A stretch of 64,000 nucleotides of DNA from Deltaproteobacteria bacterium (GCA_015233135.1 JADFYH010000004.1:1-64000); one strand, 5' to 3'; positions 35,331 to 44,452 are shown, numbered from the stretch's first letter. The notes: generated from the letters alone by a model not told the origin. Numbers and translations are program-made.

Positions 35331-35873
35331 ATGAAAAAGAATATTTTAAATTTATTGTTAGTCCTTTCTTTTCTTCTGCCCCTTTCCCTGCAAGCTGAAG
35401 AAAAAAAGATAGAAGAAAAAAAGTTGGAAGAAGTGCAAAAAACAGAGACGATGAAGACAGAAACCAAATGTAAGTTGAAATTTGAGCTCAGCTCTTGGTC
35501 CGCTTTTTACAAGTCTGGCAAAGGCCAGGGGCAGGTGACTTGTGACAATGGACAAAGTGCCGAGGTGGCTATTCGTGCGGTAGGAGGGGGTATCACCTTT
35601 GGTAAAACAAAAATCACAGAGGGATCAGGTAGTTTTTCTAAAGTGAAGGATATCTCCGAAATTTTTGGTAGCTATGTGGCTTCCGAAGCGCATGCCGGTA
35701 TTGTCAAATCGGGACAAGTTCAAGCGATGACCAAAGGAAGCGTGTCTCTCGCTCTGTCAGGGAAGGGGAAAGGGTACGACCTGGGGTTTGCTTTTGGCAG
35801 ATTTAAAATTTCTTCCTCAGGCGAAGTTCAGTCCAATTCTTCCGTGAAGGAAAAAGATTTGAAGGGAGAGTAG
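35331..35873 (+). CDS. Exported glycine-rich protein of unknown function
   Basis: A 180-residue protein with a strong signal peptide (NILNLLLVLSFLLPLSLQA). A short, highly charged linker (EEKKIEEKKLEEVQ) leads to a domain with one possible disulfide (TKCKLKFEL and GQVTCDNGQ) and repeated small-residue beta strands (AVGGGITFGKTKITEGSG, KSGQVQAMTKGSVSLAL). The composition suggests a periplasmic or surface beta-sandwich. I do not recognise the family. AGGAGCC precedes the ATG. Confidence 0.65.
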   Translation: MKKNILNLLLVLSFLLPLSLQAEEKKIEEKKLEEVQKTETMKTETKCKLKFELSSWSAFYKSGKGQGQVTCDNGQSAEVAIRAVGGGITFGKTKITEGSGSFSKVKDISEIFGSYVASEAHAGIVKSGQVQAMTKGSVSLALSGKGKGYDLGFAFGRFKISSSGEVQSNSSVKEKDLKGE

Positions 35874-35901
35874 ACCCTTCTTCCCATCAGCAAATCAGCT
35901 C

Positions 35902-36243
35902 TTAATCGCGGCTGGGATTTGCAGGCACAGGCTGGGTTTCGGCGATTTGAGCCCGATCTAGAATAAGGATATATTCTTTCGGTTTTACGTAGCCCAGTTT
36001 TTCACGGACCAGTCTTTCAGCAAAGACCTGTTCTTTGAGCAGAGAAACTTCTTCTTTGAGCTTTTGGTTGGTATTGAAAATGAGCTGATTTTCGGCCTGG
36101 ATTTTTTGCTTCATCCTGTAGAGATCGCGGAGTCTCAGTAAACCTTCATTCCCCAACAAAGTTAAAAACACGAAAGCCCCTACGATCACCAAACCCAAAG
36201 CACAAAAAAGTTTCCAGTTGTTTTCACTGAACAATTTAATCAT
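35902..36243 (-). CDS. ftsB: FtsB/DivIC-type septum formation protein
   Basis: A 113-residue bitopic membrane protein of the FtsB/DivIC family, which links FtsQ and FtsL in the divisome. One membrane helix (about 12-30, LFCALGLVIVGAFVFLTLL) is followed by a coiled coil (LRDLYRMKQKIQAENQLIFN and KLKEEVSLLKEQ) and then VREKLGYVKPKEYILIL, the usual FtsB ending. The short start is chosen because it overlaps the DUF2905 stop by ATGA; the longer frame is antisense noise. Confidence 0.8.
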   Translation of the reverse strand: MIKLFSENNWKLFCALGLVIVGAFVFLTLLGNEGLLRLRDLYRMKQKIQAENQLIFNTNQKLKEEVSLLKEQVFAERLVREKLGYVKPKEYILILDRAQIAETQPVPANPSRD

Positions 36244-36470
36244 TTTTTTAACCAAGAAAAAAGATAATGCAGAAGGGTGAATATTAAACTGATCAGCAGG
36301 GAACTGACAACAGGGAAATAGAGGGAAGCCCCATCTATTATGATAATAAAATCCCCAGGCAAGTTTCCTAAATTTTTCAAGACTGCAATCTCGGGGCGTA
36401 CCCAAAGAAAAATGCCAATCAATAAAAAAAACAAGCCCAGATAAATAAAAATTTTGGATAAAGAAGGCAT
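36240..36470 (-). CDS. DUF2905 small membrane protein
   Basis: A 76-residue protein with two membrane helices (about 6-22 and 51-70) and the family core LKNLGNLPGDFIIIIDGASLY then FPVVSSLLISL. DUF2905 genes are often found just after ruvB, as here. Function is unknown. The start at 36470 is preferred over one inside ruvB because it gives the normal family length. Confidence 0.8.
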   Translation of the reverse strand: MPSLSKIFIYLGLFFLLIGIFLWVRPEIAVLKNLGNLPGDFIIIIDGASLYFPVVSSLLISLIFTLLHYLFSWLKK

Positions 36471-36474
36471 AGAT

Positions 36475-37509
36475 TTAGAATAAAATGGCTTGTTCCTTTT
36501 CTTTAAGAGGCAAGCCAAAATGCAGATAGGCTCGGTCGGTGGCTATGCGGCCACGGGGAGTTCTGTGCAGGTATCCTTCTTGAATCAAAAAAGGTTCATA
36601 GACATCTTCCAGCGTATCTTTTTCTTCCCCAATCGAGCTGGATAAGGTTTCTAGCCCCACCGGTCCGCCCGAAAATTTTTCGATGAGTGTCAGTAGAATG
36701 CGCCTATCCATGTGGTCAAAGCCGGCTTCATCCACTTCCAAAAGTTTGAGCGCATCTTTGGCGACCTGCAGGGTTACAAAACCCTGGGCCTTTATTTCGG
36801 CAAAATCTCGAACTCGTTTCAACAGGCGATTGACGATGCGGGGAGTGCCGCGCGAGCGTTTGGCGATTTCGAAGGCCCCTTGCCCATCAATTTTAAGATT
36901 TAAGATCTTGCAGGATCGCAGCACAATTTCACTCAGCTCTTCGGGGCTATAAAAATCCAGTCGCATGACCACACCAAAACGATCCCGCAAAGGGGAGGTG
37001 AGCAGGCCTGCGCGGGTCGTGGCTCCAATCAGCGTAAATTGGGGCAGGTTGAGTTTGATGCTTTTTGCCGAAGGACCTTGTCCAATCAAGATGTCCAGCT
37101 GGTAGTCTTCCATGGCCGGATACAGAATTTCTTCCACGGTGGTATTGAGGCGATGGATTTCATCGATGAACAGCACCTGTTTTTCTTCCAGATTGGTCAA
37201 AATGGCCGCCAAGTCACCTGCACGTTCGATGACCGGCCCCGAGGTGGTCTTGATGCTAGCCCCTAATTCAGAGGCGATGATATGGGCGAGTGAGGTCTTT
37301 CCCAATCCTGGCGGGCCGTAAAAGAGGCAGTGGTCGAGCGCTTCACCGCGGCGTTTGGTGGCTTCGATAAAAATTTGGAGTTTTTCTTTTACTTTGGTTT
37401 GACCAATATATTCAGACAAGTTTTTAGGGCGCAGTGAGTTCTCAAACTCCACTTCTTCCACTTCCAAGGGAGGGGCGGCAATGATGTCGGTGTTGGAGCG
37501 GATGGTCAT
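36475..37509 (-). CDS. ruvB: Holliday junction branch migration ATPase RuvB
   Basis: A 344-residue AAA+ motor for branch migration. [19 protein letters not shown] opens the core, followed by Walker [11 protein letters not shown], Walker [10 protein letters not shown], sensor 1 GATTRAGLL and the C-terminal winged helix ([17 protein letters not shown]). Length and motifs are normal. It works with RuvA and RuvC encoded just upstream on the same transcript. Confidence 0.97.
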   Translation of the reverse strand: MTIRSNTDIIAAPPLEVEEVEFENSLRPKNLSEYIGQTKVKEKLQIFIEATKRRGEALDHCLFYGPPGLGKTSLAHIIASELGASIKTTSGPVIERAGDLAAILTNLEEKQVLFIDEIHRLNTTVEEILYPAMEDYQLDILIGQGPSAKSIKLNLPQFTLIGATTRAGLLTSPLRDRFGVVMRLDFYSPEELSEIVLRSCKILNLKIDGQGAFEIAKRSRGTPRIVNRLLKRVRDFAEIKAQGFVTLQVAKDALKLLEVDEAGFDHMDRRILLTLIEKFSGGPVGLETLSSSIGEEKDTLEDVYEPFLIQEGYLHRTPRGRIATDRAYLHFGLPLKEKEQAILF

Positions 37510-37522
37510 AAGGGTAGTGGGT

Positions 37523-37558
37523 AGAAGTAAGAAGTAAAAAGTAAAAATTCTTACTTCT
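37523..37558. repeat. Inverted repeat in the ruvA-ruvB gap
   Basis: Perfect 11-bp arms AGAAGTAAGAA and TTCTTACTTCT around a 14-bp A-rich loop. No T-run follows on the transcribed strand, so it is not a standard terminator. It could set the relative expression of ruvA and ruvB. Confidence 0.55.
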
Positions 37559-37569
37559 GTATTCTGAAT

Positions 37570-38175
37570 TCAATATTTCTGCGAAATAAATTTTAATGCT
37601 TCCTTAAAAAGTTGTTCGAAAGTTTGGCTGAAATCTCTTTTTTGGTCATTCAAAAATCTTTCAATTTCATTTCGGTTATAGCCCAGGTTTAAAAGGGCTG
37701 ACAAGAGTTCATCCTTTTTGGGGGATGAAGTTTTTATCGATTTTGAATTTTCTGCTGAAGCAGAGAAGTGTTTGAGCTTGTCTTTGAGTTCCAAAATTAA
37801 TCGTTCTGCGGTTTTTTTACCGATGCCGGAGATGGCCGTGAGGCGGCCCAGATCTTCTTCTAAAACGGCTCGAACTAATTGGGCACTTTCAATCCCCGAC
37901 AAAATAGTCAGGGCCAGTTTAGGTCCAATTCCAGAAACGCTGACCAGTTTTAGAAACATCTCTTTTTCTTCCCGTCGGAGGAAACCGTACAAGAGCAGGG
38001 CGTCTTCTCGAACCACGGTGTAGATCCAAAGTGAGAGGGCAGTTGTGTTATTTGCCTGTTGAATTTGAAGCAGGTTAGGCAGCGGAAGGAAGACTTCATA
38101 ACCGACACCATTCACATCTAAAATAAGGTGGTCCTCGCCAAAAAATAGGGGTGTGCCGGTTAAGTAGGCTATCAT
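37570..38175 (-). CDS. ruvA: Holliday junction DNA helicase subunit RuvA
   Basis: A 201-residue junction-binding protein. The OB-fold domain (MIAYLTGTPLFFGEDHLILD) comes first, followed by helix-hairpin-helix motifs (LVSVSGIGPKLALTILSG and LTAISGIGKKTAERLILELK) and the C-terminal RuvB-binding domain (SALLNLGYNRNEIERFL). It is separated from ruvB by a 60-bp gap with a hairpin. Confidence 0.96.
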   Translation of the reverse strand: MIAYLTGTPLFFGEDHLILDVNGVGYEVFLPLPNLLQIQQANNTTALSLWIYTVVREDALLLYGFLRREEKEMFLKLVSVSGIGPKLALTILSGIESAQLVRAVLEEDLGRLTAISGIGKKTAERLILELKDKLKHFSASAENSKSIKTSSPKKDELLSALLNLGYNRNEIERFLNDQKRDFSQTFEQLFKEALKFISQKY

Positions 38176-38187
38176 GATTTATTTACC

Positions 38188-38682
38188 TTAAGAGGAACGC
38201 TTCACTTGTTCAATCCATTTTAGTGAATGGAGATGACAAATCGCCACGGCCAGGGCGTCGGACGAATCGAAGTAAGTGCTCTCAGGGAGTTTGAGCATGG
38301 TTTTCACCATTTGCTGGATCTGCTCCTTGCTGGCACGGCCATAGCCCACCACTGCCTGCTTTACCTGCAAGGGCGTGTATTCATAAATGGGGATTTTTTT
38401 CTCCAAGGTTCCTACCATCGCAGCCCCTCGCGCATGGGCCAGCTGAATGGTGCTTTTTACATTTTTGGCGTAAAAAATATTTTCGATGGCCACCGCAGAG
38501 GGAGAAAATTTTTCGATGAGTTCTTTAATGCCCGAGAAAATAGTGTAGAGGCGATCTGCAAAGCTTTGCTTGGTATCCGTAAAAATGCCGCCGTTGTCCA
38601 AATGAACCAATTTGGAACCTCGTTTTTCAACGAAGCCGTAGCCTGTGATTCTGCTTCCTGGATCAATTCCTAGGATGCGCAT
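38188..38682 (-). CDS. ruvC: Holliday junction resolvase RuvC
   Basis: A 164-residue RNase H-fold nuclease. The acidic active-site residues are visible in ILGIDPGSRITGYG (Asp7), AIENIFY (Glu near 67) and STYFDSSDALAVAICH (paired Asp near 140). It cuts junctions processed by RuvAB. It is 12 bp upstream of ruvA in the usual yebC-ruvC-ruvA-ruvB order. Confidence 0.96.
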   Translation of the reverse strand: MRILGIDPGSRITGYGFVEKRGSKLVHLDNGGIFTDTKQSFADRLYTIFSGIKELIEKFSPSAVAIENIFYAKNVKSTIQLAHARGAAMVGTLEKKIPIYEYTPLQVKQAVVGYGRASKEQIQQMVKTMLKLPESTYFDSSDALAVAICHLHSLKWIEQVKRSS

Positions 38683-38689
38683 GAATAAG

Positions 38690-39442
38690 CTACTCCATTT
38701 GTTCCATCAATTTTTCCGGAATATCAAAGTTGGCATACACTTTATTCACGTCGTCGTGTTCTTCGAGGATATCCATCAATTTGAGCATCTTTTCGGCCTC
38801 TTCTTTGGTGCTGAGTTCCACGTGGTTTTGAGGAATGAGGGCTACGTCACTTGAACTGCATTTAAGGCCTGCCTTGTCCAGTGCGGCTTTCACGGCATCA
38901 AAGCTGGCGGGATCGCAGGTGACCTCAAATTGTTCGTCTTCGTCTTTGATATCTTCTGCCCCGGCATCCAGGGCAATTTCCATGAGTTTGTCTTCGGTAA
39001 GACTGGAGGTCTTTTCTAAAATGAATTGTCCTTTTTTATGAAAGACCCAGGCAACGGAGCCGGATTCTCCCAGGTTTCCACCGTTTCTGGAGAGGGTGTG
39101 GCGCAGTTCCGAGACGGTTCTATTTTTATTATCGGTGGTGGTATCTATCATGATGGCCACGCCATTGGGGCCATAAGCCTCATAGATATTGTCTTCGTAA
39201 TTTACACCTTCAAGCTCACCGGTTCCTTTTTTGATGGCCCGATTGATATTGTCCACCGGCATACTCTGTGCCTTGGCGTCATCGACGGCCTTGCGTAGAC
39301 GAGGGTTCCCCGAAATATCGCCCCCGCCCATTTTGGCGGCGACGGTAATGGCCTTGATGAGTTTGGTAAAGGTAGCACCGCGTTTGGCATCCGCTGCACC
39401 TTTTTTTCGTTTAATCGTCGCCCATTTTGAATGTCCGGACAT
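38690..39442 (-). CDS. yebC: YebC/PmpR family protein
   Basis: A 250-residue protein of the YebC/TACO1 family, described both as a transcription factor and, in recent work, as a translation factor easing ribosome stalling on prolines. It starts with the family signature [19 protein letters not shown], so longer upstream starts are rejected; GAGGTC precedes the ATG. It heads the ruv operon, a very common association. Confidence 0.96.
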   Translation of the reverse strand: MSGHSKWATIKRKKGAADAKRGATFTKLIKAITVAAKMGGGDISGNPRLRKAVDDAKAQSMPVDNINRAIKKGTGELEGVNYEDNIYEAYGPNGVAIMIDTTTDNKNRTVSELRHTLSRNGGNLGESGSVAWVFHKKGQFILEKTSSLTEDKLMEIALDAGAEDIKDEDEQFEVTCDPASFDAVKAALDKAGLKCSSSDVALIPQNHVELSTKEEAEKMLKLMDILEEHDDVNKVYANFDIPEKLMEQME

Positions 39443-39546
39443 GATGACCTCAAATTGATGTTGTCGTAACTGTTTGAAAAAGAAAGATAGGAAGTGGATA
39501 ACAAAGGCTTGGAATAGGCTCAAGCAAGAAATCAAAAAGCTAGAAA

Positions 39547-41076
39547 TTATTCAGCATCTGAATAATGCAGGTAGGCCAAGGAAAGAGCTGTTACACCCAT
39601 AATTCCGACCCATCCCAACACGAAGGCCCTGTTGCGAAGCAGGGCACTCAAGGTTGTAGGTTGGGCAGTAATTCTCGCAGTGGCAAGGAATTCACCCATG
39701 CTGAGTCGCCCGCTGCGGCAAATCCATTCAATGAGAGGGATTCCTATAAAGGAATTGAGCCCGCTTTCAAGCGCCAGATTGAGCGAGGGGTTGTGGCGTT
39801 CAGATTCAGGAATAAGATGTGTGGTCACGAGATGAATTGCTCCGCCAATAATGGGGCTCAAGATCAAGGGAAGCAGGACATAATGAACGGTGCCATGATT
39901 CAAAAATCGTCTTAGATATTCGGGACGACTCGGATTCAGGTATGCACGATAGCTTTGAAAGGCAAAAGAAGCTTCTTCAGAAATCAAAATACTTTTGTTG
40001 AAATGAAACTGAAAAATTAAAGGTTGAAGCAAATGATGGTAAGCATAGGCGGCCCCCATAAAAAAAAGGTTTCCGGGGCTGATAAAATTATGTCCCTGAC
40101 TGCGTGTTTTCTGAATTCCCAAGTCTAGGGTTGTGTTTCTTGAATTTATCCAGATTCTCAAGGCATTCAATTGTCCGGGGGCGGGAGAGTTGGGCAAGGC
40201 GAGCTGCAACATTTGACTTATTGTGATTTTATTTGTGGAATTTTCAGGATTTGTTTCCACAATTTGCTGACCCAAAAACTGTTCATTGCCTCTCAACCTC
40301 TCATGAAGAATTTGAGAAAGAAGCACAAATTCCTGTGGTTCAAAGGGGGCCCTGCCTAGGTGAAGGGTATCCCCTCGGAGTTGAGTTTCTCGAAATAACA
40401 GATTAATAGCAGCTATTTCATCCGGTTGTACTTGGGCGGTCTCCTGAGGGAATTCTTGATCGTGTTGGAAGCGGTTTAAAAGATCTTGTATCTTTTCTGG
40501 ATCCAAAGAGAGGCCGTACAGGCTTACTTCCTGATCCCATTGCCATGGATGAATCCCCGCACTTTGAAGCTCCTGGGGATGTTCACGGGCATAAGTGCTC
40601 CAGCTTGTTGCATAGTCTGTGAGACGCGTCCGAAGTGCATCGACGGGAGTTGCTTGTTCGTTGGGGCTGGGGGTGCTCAAATAATTGGGGAGGACATTCG
40701 TATAGTAATCGGCCGCCCGTCGAAAGGCATAGGCGGAATTAAAACGAGTGCCTGGTGCTTGGGATTGAGAGAATGCCAACACTTCCAAGGGGCTTACAAA
40801 ATGGTCGTGATTTGTATCGGCTTGTCGAAGAGCCTCCAAGGTTTCATGGTAACTGGCTTCAATGTGGCTTGAAGCGGGAGTTTGAGCGATGAGGCTCTCA
40901 GTGCATTGCATTTCAGGGGTTTGAGGGGAGGCAGGAACTTCAAAGACAAGATTGTGAATACTTAATTGGTTGTGTCTATAGTTTTGCTGCCGATCTCCTC
41001 CTAAGTGGAAGAAAAGGCCAAGCTCTTCCCTAAAGGAATCGAGTAACGGTTGTGATGCTTGGCGGCATTGATTCAT
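39547..41076 (-). CDS. Large membrane-anchored protein with EF-hand-like motif, orphan group member 2
   Basis: A 509-residue protein of unknown family. A canonical calcium-loop pattern [12 protein letters not shown] (residues 87-98) occurs once. The middle is polar and helical with no recognisable fold. The last 180 residues contain several hydrophobic stretches ([60 protein letters not shown]), so the protein is probably held in the membrane by its C-terminus. The start is the ATG 9 bp inside a possible GTG; it leaves exactly 22 bp to the upstream GCCGATAA box, as in orphan member 1. No signal peptide is seen. Confidence 0.65.
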   Translation of the reverse strand: MNQCRQASQPLLDSFREELGLFFHLGGDRQQNYRHNQLSIHNLVFEVPASPQTPEMQCTESLIAQTPASSHIEASYHETLEALRQADTNHDHFVSPLEVLAFSQSQAPGTRFNSAYAFRRAADYYTNVLPNYLSTPSPNEQATPVDALRTRLTDYATSWSTYAREHPQELQSAGIHPWQWDQEVSLYGLSLDPEKIQDLLNRFQHDQEFPQETAQVQPDEIAAINLLFRETQLRGDTLHLGRAPFEPQEFVLLSQILHERLRGNEQFLGQQIVETNPENSTNKITISQMLQLALPNSPAPGQLNALRIWINSRNTTLDLGIQKTRSQGHNFISPGNLFFMGAAYAYHHLLQPLIFQFHFNKSILISEEASFAFQSYRAYLNPSRPEYLRRFLNHGTVHYVLLPLILSPIIGGAIHLVTTHLIPESERHNPSLNLALESGLNSFIGIPLIEWICRSGRLSMGEFLATARITAQPTTLSALLRNRAFVLGWVGIMGVTALSLAYLHYSDAE

Positions 41077-41098
41077 AAGTGGCACCTACCTAAATACC

Positions 41099-41125
41099 TT
41101 ATCGGCAGGACCACAGAAATGTTGC
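41099..41125 (-). promoter_or_regulatory. Sigma-28-like promoter signal 2 (GCAA-N15-GCCGATAA)
   Basis: Minus strand: GCAA (41125-41122), 15 bp, GCCGATAA (41106-41099), then 22 bp to the ATG. The -10 box is a perfect match to the sigma-28 consensus. TTTAGGTAGG between it and the gene also matches the leader of orphan member 1 (CTTAGGTAGG). Confidence 0.6.
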
Positions 41126-41238
41126 GTGTGCAGGGCAGATTTTTTTCATTATTTTTCCGTCAGGGGGAAAAATGAGCAATCCCCGGTGCTTGGAATAGCG
41201 CTCGAGCGTAGATTAAATAACGGTCAACAGGACAAAAA

Positions 41239-43914
41239 CTATTCTTCTTCATCACGGGTCAAAAATCGACGAAGCCCCGCTCTCATTCTTTCGAAAATGC
41301 CTGGACGTGGCGGTGTTTGAGGGCTTTCTAATTCAAATCTCCGAATAAGCTCAGCTTCAATTCGATCAGCATCTTTTCTTAAAACTATAGTCCCATTGGG
41401 CAACAGACGATATCTTTCGGCAAATCTTTGAGCCGCTTCTTGAGCAGGGGCATAGGGGTCAGGATTGTTTTCAACAACTGAAGTTCTACGATCTTCTACA
41501 GGTTCAGCGTCTTTCGAAGGGATTTCCTCCAAACGCTTTTCTAAAATTCCAAAGGCTGCATTTTTTACTTCAACAACCCAGCCCCGCCAAATTGCGTCAC
41601 TACCCTTCAGTACAATAGAATGATCCTCCATTTCCTGCAGTAACGCCTTGAATTCAGCTACCTGTTCCACACAAACATCACATTCTTGAGCTAATCGAAT
41701 ATTTCGAACCACGTTAAGGATAAAAGTTTCTTTCGCTTGTGGACTAACTCGAAGACCCCGTATCGTTCCAAGAAAACGATCGAAATTATAAAGCGACATT
41801 TTTTGAGCCAAAAATTCCAAATAATAAATTGAATCTTCCCGTCTCGTTGTTCGATTTTTTTCATTGAAGAATTCTTCGCGATCGTAATTAAAAACCAACA
41901 TCTCTAAAAGCGTTGGCAATTGATTCATGAACAAAGGGTTTTCTAATATTTTTGCAAGTTCGCTCTCATCAAAGCGAAAACCAGGTATAAATAAAACCCC
42001 TTGAAAGGCCGATAAAAAATCTCCTTTTACTCCTTCTAACGAAGCGCTCAACCGCTCTATCAATAAATTTCTTGCTCTCCTGTTTTCTGGAATAAAGGGT
42101 GACAAAATTATCAATTCATCAGAGTCAGCGCCCAGTGCTGTATATCCAGGCCGAAATCCAAGTTTGGTCTCGTAACCCAAAAGGGCTAGCAAAGGGATGA
42201 GAGGCAGATAACCATAAACTCCATCTTTTTGAACCCTCTCTTCAATTCGCGAACAAATTCTTTCGGCTTGCTCTGCATTAATTCTTTTTTCTCTCAAAAG
42301 AAGCTCAATCACTTTTTGATAAAAAGTTGCTACCGATTCACTAGTCCATAATTCTTCAATCGAATGTTCAACAATCGCATTCCATTGATCCGGTCTGAGT
42401 CGAGATAAATCGAGAGATGGAGAACCTTCAGAAAAGGCAGTTTCATGGTCGCATGAAACCTGGCAGGAAAAAAGATAGCACCACAGCCGTTTAAGCATCT
42501 TCGGATGTTCCAAATCCAAAGTTTCAGCAGGGAAAGTGCTCAATAGCCTTCGAGCTTCTTGGGTAGATTCAGGACGATCAACAAAATCAGAGGTAATAAA
42601 TTCCAAGGCCTCAAACAAACCCGATTCAAATGTAAGTTTGCAACCCCTAAAGAGTGGGTTTTTGTATATTGCCTCACTCAAACTTATTCTCTGTGCTGTT
42701 AATCTTGGAAGGTCTGACAATTCCAGGGTAAAAGAATATAATAATCTTCGAAAAATTTCCGGGCTTTCTCTGAGACGACTTAAAGCCCTGGCCGTTGCCT
42801 GAAATGCTGCTTCCTGCACCGCTGGTGGACCCAGTACTGATGTTTCTCTCTCAAGAGCTTCCACAATGAAATCCGGAAAAATCTCCGCTTCATCCCAACC
42901 CGGCAAACTCAAGGGCAGCACTCTTTTTGTAAATCCCAGGGCCCTTTCGTCTGCATCCTCACTTGCGATGGCCCTCTCCGTCACCTCCAAAAAAACTTCT
43001 CGAGAGACGGAGGCAAGATCCAAGCTCTCTATCCCTGAAGGATAAGTTTTCCTTTCAGTAGGCGCTCGCATCACCGCTCCAGGTCCCATTCCTACAAAGC
43101 AGCCCAGACTGCTCCACAAGGTCGCCCGCCCCACTTGGCGGGCAAAACGCAACAAATGCCGGGCACTCACTTGTATGCCCACTTGGGCGATTTGATTACC
43201 ATGGTGCACCCCCGCGTCCATGACGGTGTTGTGGAGGTATTCCCTCAGGAGATCTGCAATTTGCCCCTCTCCCTGAGCCTCCCGCGCACGGGGGGAGGGA
43301 ACTCTTTCCCCTCTCCCTCGAGGGGAGAGGGTCAGGGAGAGGGTGGTCTCGGATTCACTCGGATTCCACCCCACCCTTCTCTCAAACCCCTGCTGCAAAT
43401 GACTGGCCGCCGTAAACACCGCACCGCCAAACAGGCGCTGCAGCACATAGCGCAAAGTAGTACTTTGTATAGAATTGTTAAAAAAGGGAAAGGCCAACCA
43501 ATTCATGAAATGAGACGAGTTAAAATTGATTAAACCTGCTGTGTTTCCTCTAAGGCTCCAATGCCCGCCCAGGGCTTCGCAGAGCCCAGCGGCCAGAAAG
43601 GTGTTGGTCATATGTGCCGCAAAGCGAATGAAACCCTCCCGGCGAAGGGCCATGCTGGCCACTTGGGAAAAGCTCAACCGCTCAAACACCCGAAGGCCAC
43701 AAGTGCGAAGGATTTTGCGTTCCACCGCACCGCCTATCAAACCACCCGCAAAGCCAGTACCTATCGTAAAGGCAATACTCCTCAGCATCTCGGGCGTACA
43801 CACTTCATCCTTCACCTGCCGCCAAAACTCAGGGCGAGAGCAGGTGTCAACCAGGGCTTCGTAGGTCTGGTAAAAAGAATGATGAAATTGGGATAAGCTG
43901 CGATCTATCGACAT
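41239..43914 (-). CDS. Large protein of unknown function with an in-frame repeat insertion, orphan group member 3
   Basis: An 891-residue protein of no recognised family. The first 270 residues have several hydrophobic segments (SIAFTIGTGFAGGLIGGAVE, ANTFLAAGL-type stretches, RYVLQRLFGGAVFTAASH) suggesting membrane association. Residues about 190-218 (TLSLTLSPRGRGERVPSPRA and on) are encoded by a palindromic repeat element inserted in frame. From about 290 to 890 the protein is a long, soluble, helix-rich region resembling a tandem helical-repeat array, with two cysteine pairs (CYLFSCQVSC, CDVCVEQ). It ends in a charged tail (FERMRAGLRRFLTRDEEE). The -10 of its promoter-like signal lies 7 bp before the ATG. 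The mix of membrane head and helical-repeat body suggests a scaffold, but nothing direct shows a function. Confidence 0.65.
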   Translation of the reverse strand: MSIDRSLSQFHHSFYQTYEALVDTCSRPEFWRQVKDEVCTPEMLRSIAFTIGTGFAGGLIGGAVERKILRTCGLRVFERLSFSQVASMALRREGFIRFAAHMTNTFLAAGLCEALGGHWSLRGNTAGLINFNSSHFMNWLAFPFFNNSIQSTTLRYVLQRLFGGAVFTAASHLQQGFERRVGWNPSESETTLSLTLSPRGRGERVPSPRAREAQGEGQIADLLREYLHNTVMDAGVHHGNQIAQVGIQVSARHLLRFARQVGRATLWSSLGCFVGMGPGAVMRAPTERKTYPSGIESLDLASVSREVFLEVTERAIASEDADERALGFTKRVLPLSLPGWDEAEIFPDFIVEALERETSVLGPPAVQEAAFQATARALSRLRESPEIFRRLLYSFTLELSDLPRLTAQRISLSEAIYKNPLFRGCKLTFESGLFEALEFITSDFVDRPESTQEARRLLSTFPAETLDLEHPKMLKRLWCYLFSCQVSCDHETAFSEGSPSLDLSRLRPDQWNAIVEHSIEELWTSESVATFYQKVIELLLREKRINAEQAERICSRIEERVQKDGVYGYLPLIPLLALLGYETKLGFRPGYTALGADSDELIILSPFIPENRRARNLLIERLSASLEGVKGDFLSAFQGVLFIPGFRFDESELAKILENPLFMNQLPTLLEMLVFNYDREEFFNEKNRTTRREDSIYYLEFLAQKMSLYNFDRFLGTIRGLRVSPQAKETFILNVVRNIRLAQECDVCVEQVAEFKALLQEMEDHSIVLKGSDAIWRGWVVEVKNAAFGILEKRLEEIPSKDAEPVEDRRTSVVENNPDPYAPAQEAAQRFAERYRLLPNGTIVLRKDADRIEAELIRRFELESPQTPPRPGIFERMRAGLRRFLTRDEEE
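43265..43343. repeat. CCCTCTCCC-family element inside a coding sequence
   Basis: Outer arms CCCTCTCCCTGA and TCAGGGAGAGGG enclose two inner hairpins (TCCCGCGCACGGGGGGA and CCCTCTCCCTCGAGGGGAGA...). All of it is read in frame by the host gene, adding about 26-29 residues rich in Arg, Ser, Pro and Glu without a stop. Confidence 0.88.
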
Positions 43915-43921
43915 GAGGGCA

Positions 43922-43948
43922 TTATCGGTAAGAGCTGGGAAAAGTTGC
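43922..43948 (-). promoter_or_regulatory. Sigma-28-like promoter signal 3 (GCAA-N15-ACCGATAA)
   Basis: Minus strand: GCAA (43948-43945), 15 bp, ACCGATAA (43929-43922). Only 7 bp separate it from the ATG, so the transcript would be leaderless or nearly so if the annotated start is right. Confidence 0.5.
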
Positions 43949-43961
43949 CTGAAATTTCAAC

Positions 43962-44007
43962 AAAACCCATCCTTACTGTTATTGAATCAATGTAAGAGAT
44001 GGGTTTT
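43962..44007 (-). terminator. Long hairpin downstream of trxA
   Basis: Arms AAAACCCATC/GATGGGTTTT plus an inner CTTAC/GTAAG stem with one bulged base. It lies directly after the trxA stop and before the promoter of the large orphan gene, insulating one from the other. Confidence 0.65.
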
Positions 44008-44030
44008 ATTTAAAGACACAACCGTATAAA

Positions 44031-44360
44031 TTATAATACTTTTTTTATCGCATCTTCCAGCGTAGCCCGGGGAACCGATCCCAGGATCTGATCTACTTTT
44101 TGTCCTGCCTTAAAGAGAATAAGGGTAGGAATGCTGCGCACTCCGTATTGGACTGGAACCCCCTGGTTTTCATCCACATTCATTTTATAGACGGCCACTT
44201 TGCCCGCATAATCTTTGGCCAAGGCATCTACCGTGGGGCCTAGCGCTCGGCAAGGGCCACACCATTCGGCCCAAAAATCGATGAGGACGGGCAGGGGGTT
44301 TTTCAAGACTTCTTGTTCAAAGTTACCATCACTCGCTTCTTTTACGTGTTCGGATGCCAT
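44031..44360 (-). CDS. trxA: Thioredoxin
   Basis: A 109-residue thioredoxin with the redox site WCGPC (33-37), the conserved cis-Pro segment YGVRSIPTLILFKAG and no signal peptide, so it is cytoplasmic. It begins with an AGGAGG site 7 bp upstream. It is divergent from the tetrapyrrole operon. Confidence 0.96.
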   Translation of the reverse strand: MASEHVKEASDGNFEQEVLKNPLPVLIDFWAEWCGPCRALGPTVDALAKDYAGKVAVYKMNVDENQGVPVQYGVRSIPTLILFKAGQKVDQILGSVPRATLEDAIKKVL

Positions 44361-44411
44361 ATTTTCCTCCTGATTTGTGATTGTGTGACGGAAATGAAAT
44401 TGCGAATTCTA

Positions 44412-44424
44412 TGACTTGAAGTCA
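44412..44424. promoter_or_regulatory. Palindrome in the trxA / tetrapyrrole intergenic region
   Basis: TGACTT-G-AAGTCA, perfect 6-bp arms, in the 92-bp gap between divergent genes. It could be a binding site acting on both. No known regulator motif was matched. Confidence 0.3.
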
Positions 44425-44452
44425 AGTTCAATTCGGTTATAAGACGAATTCC

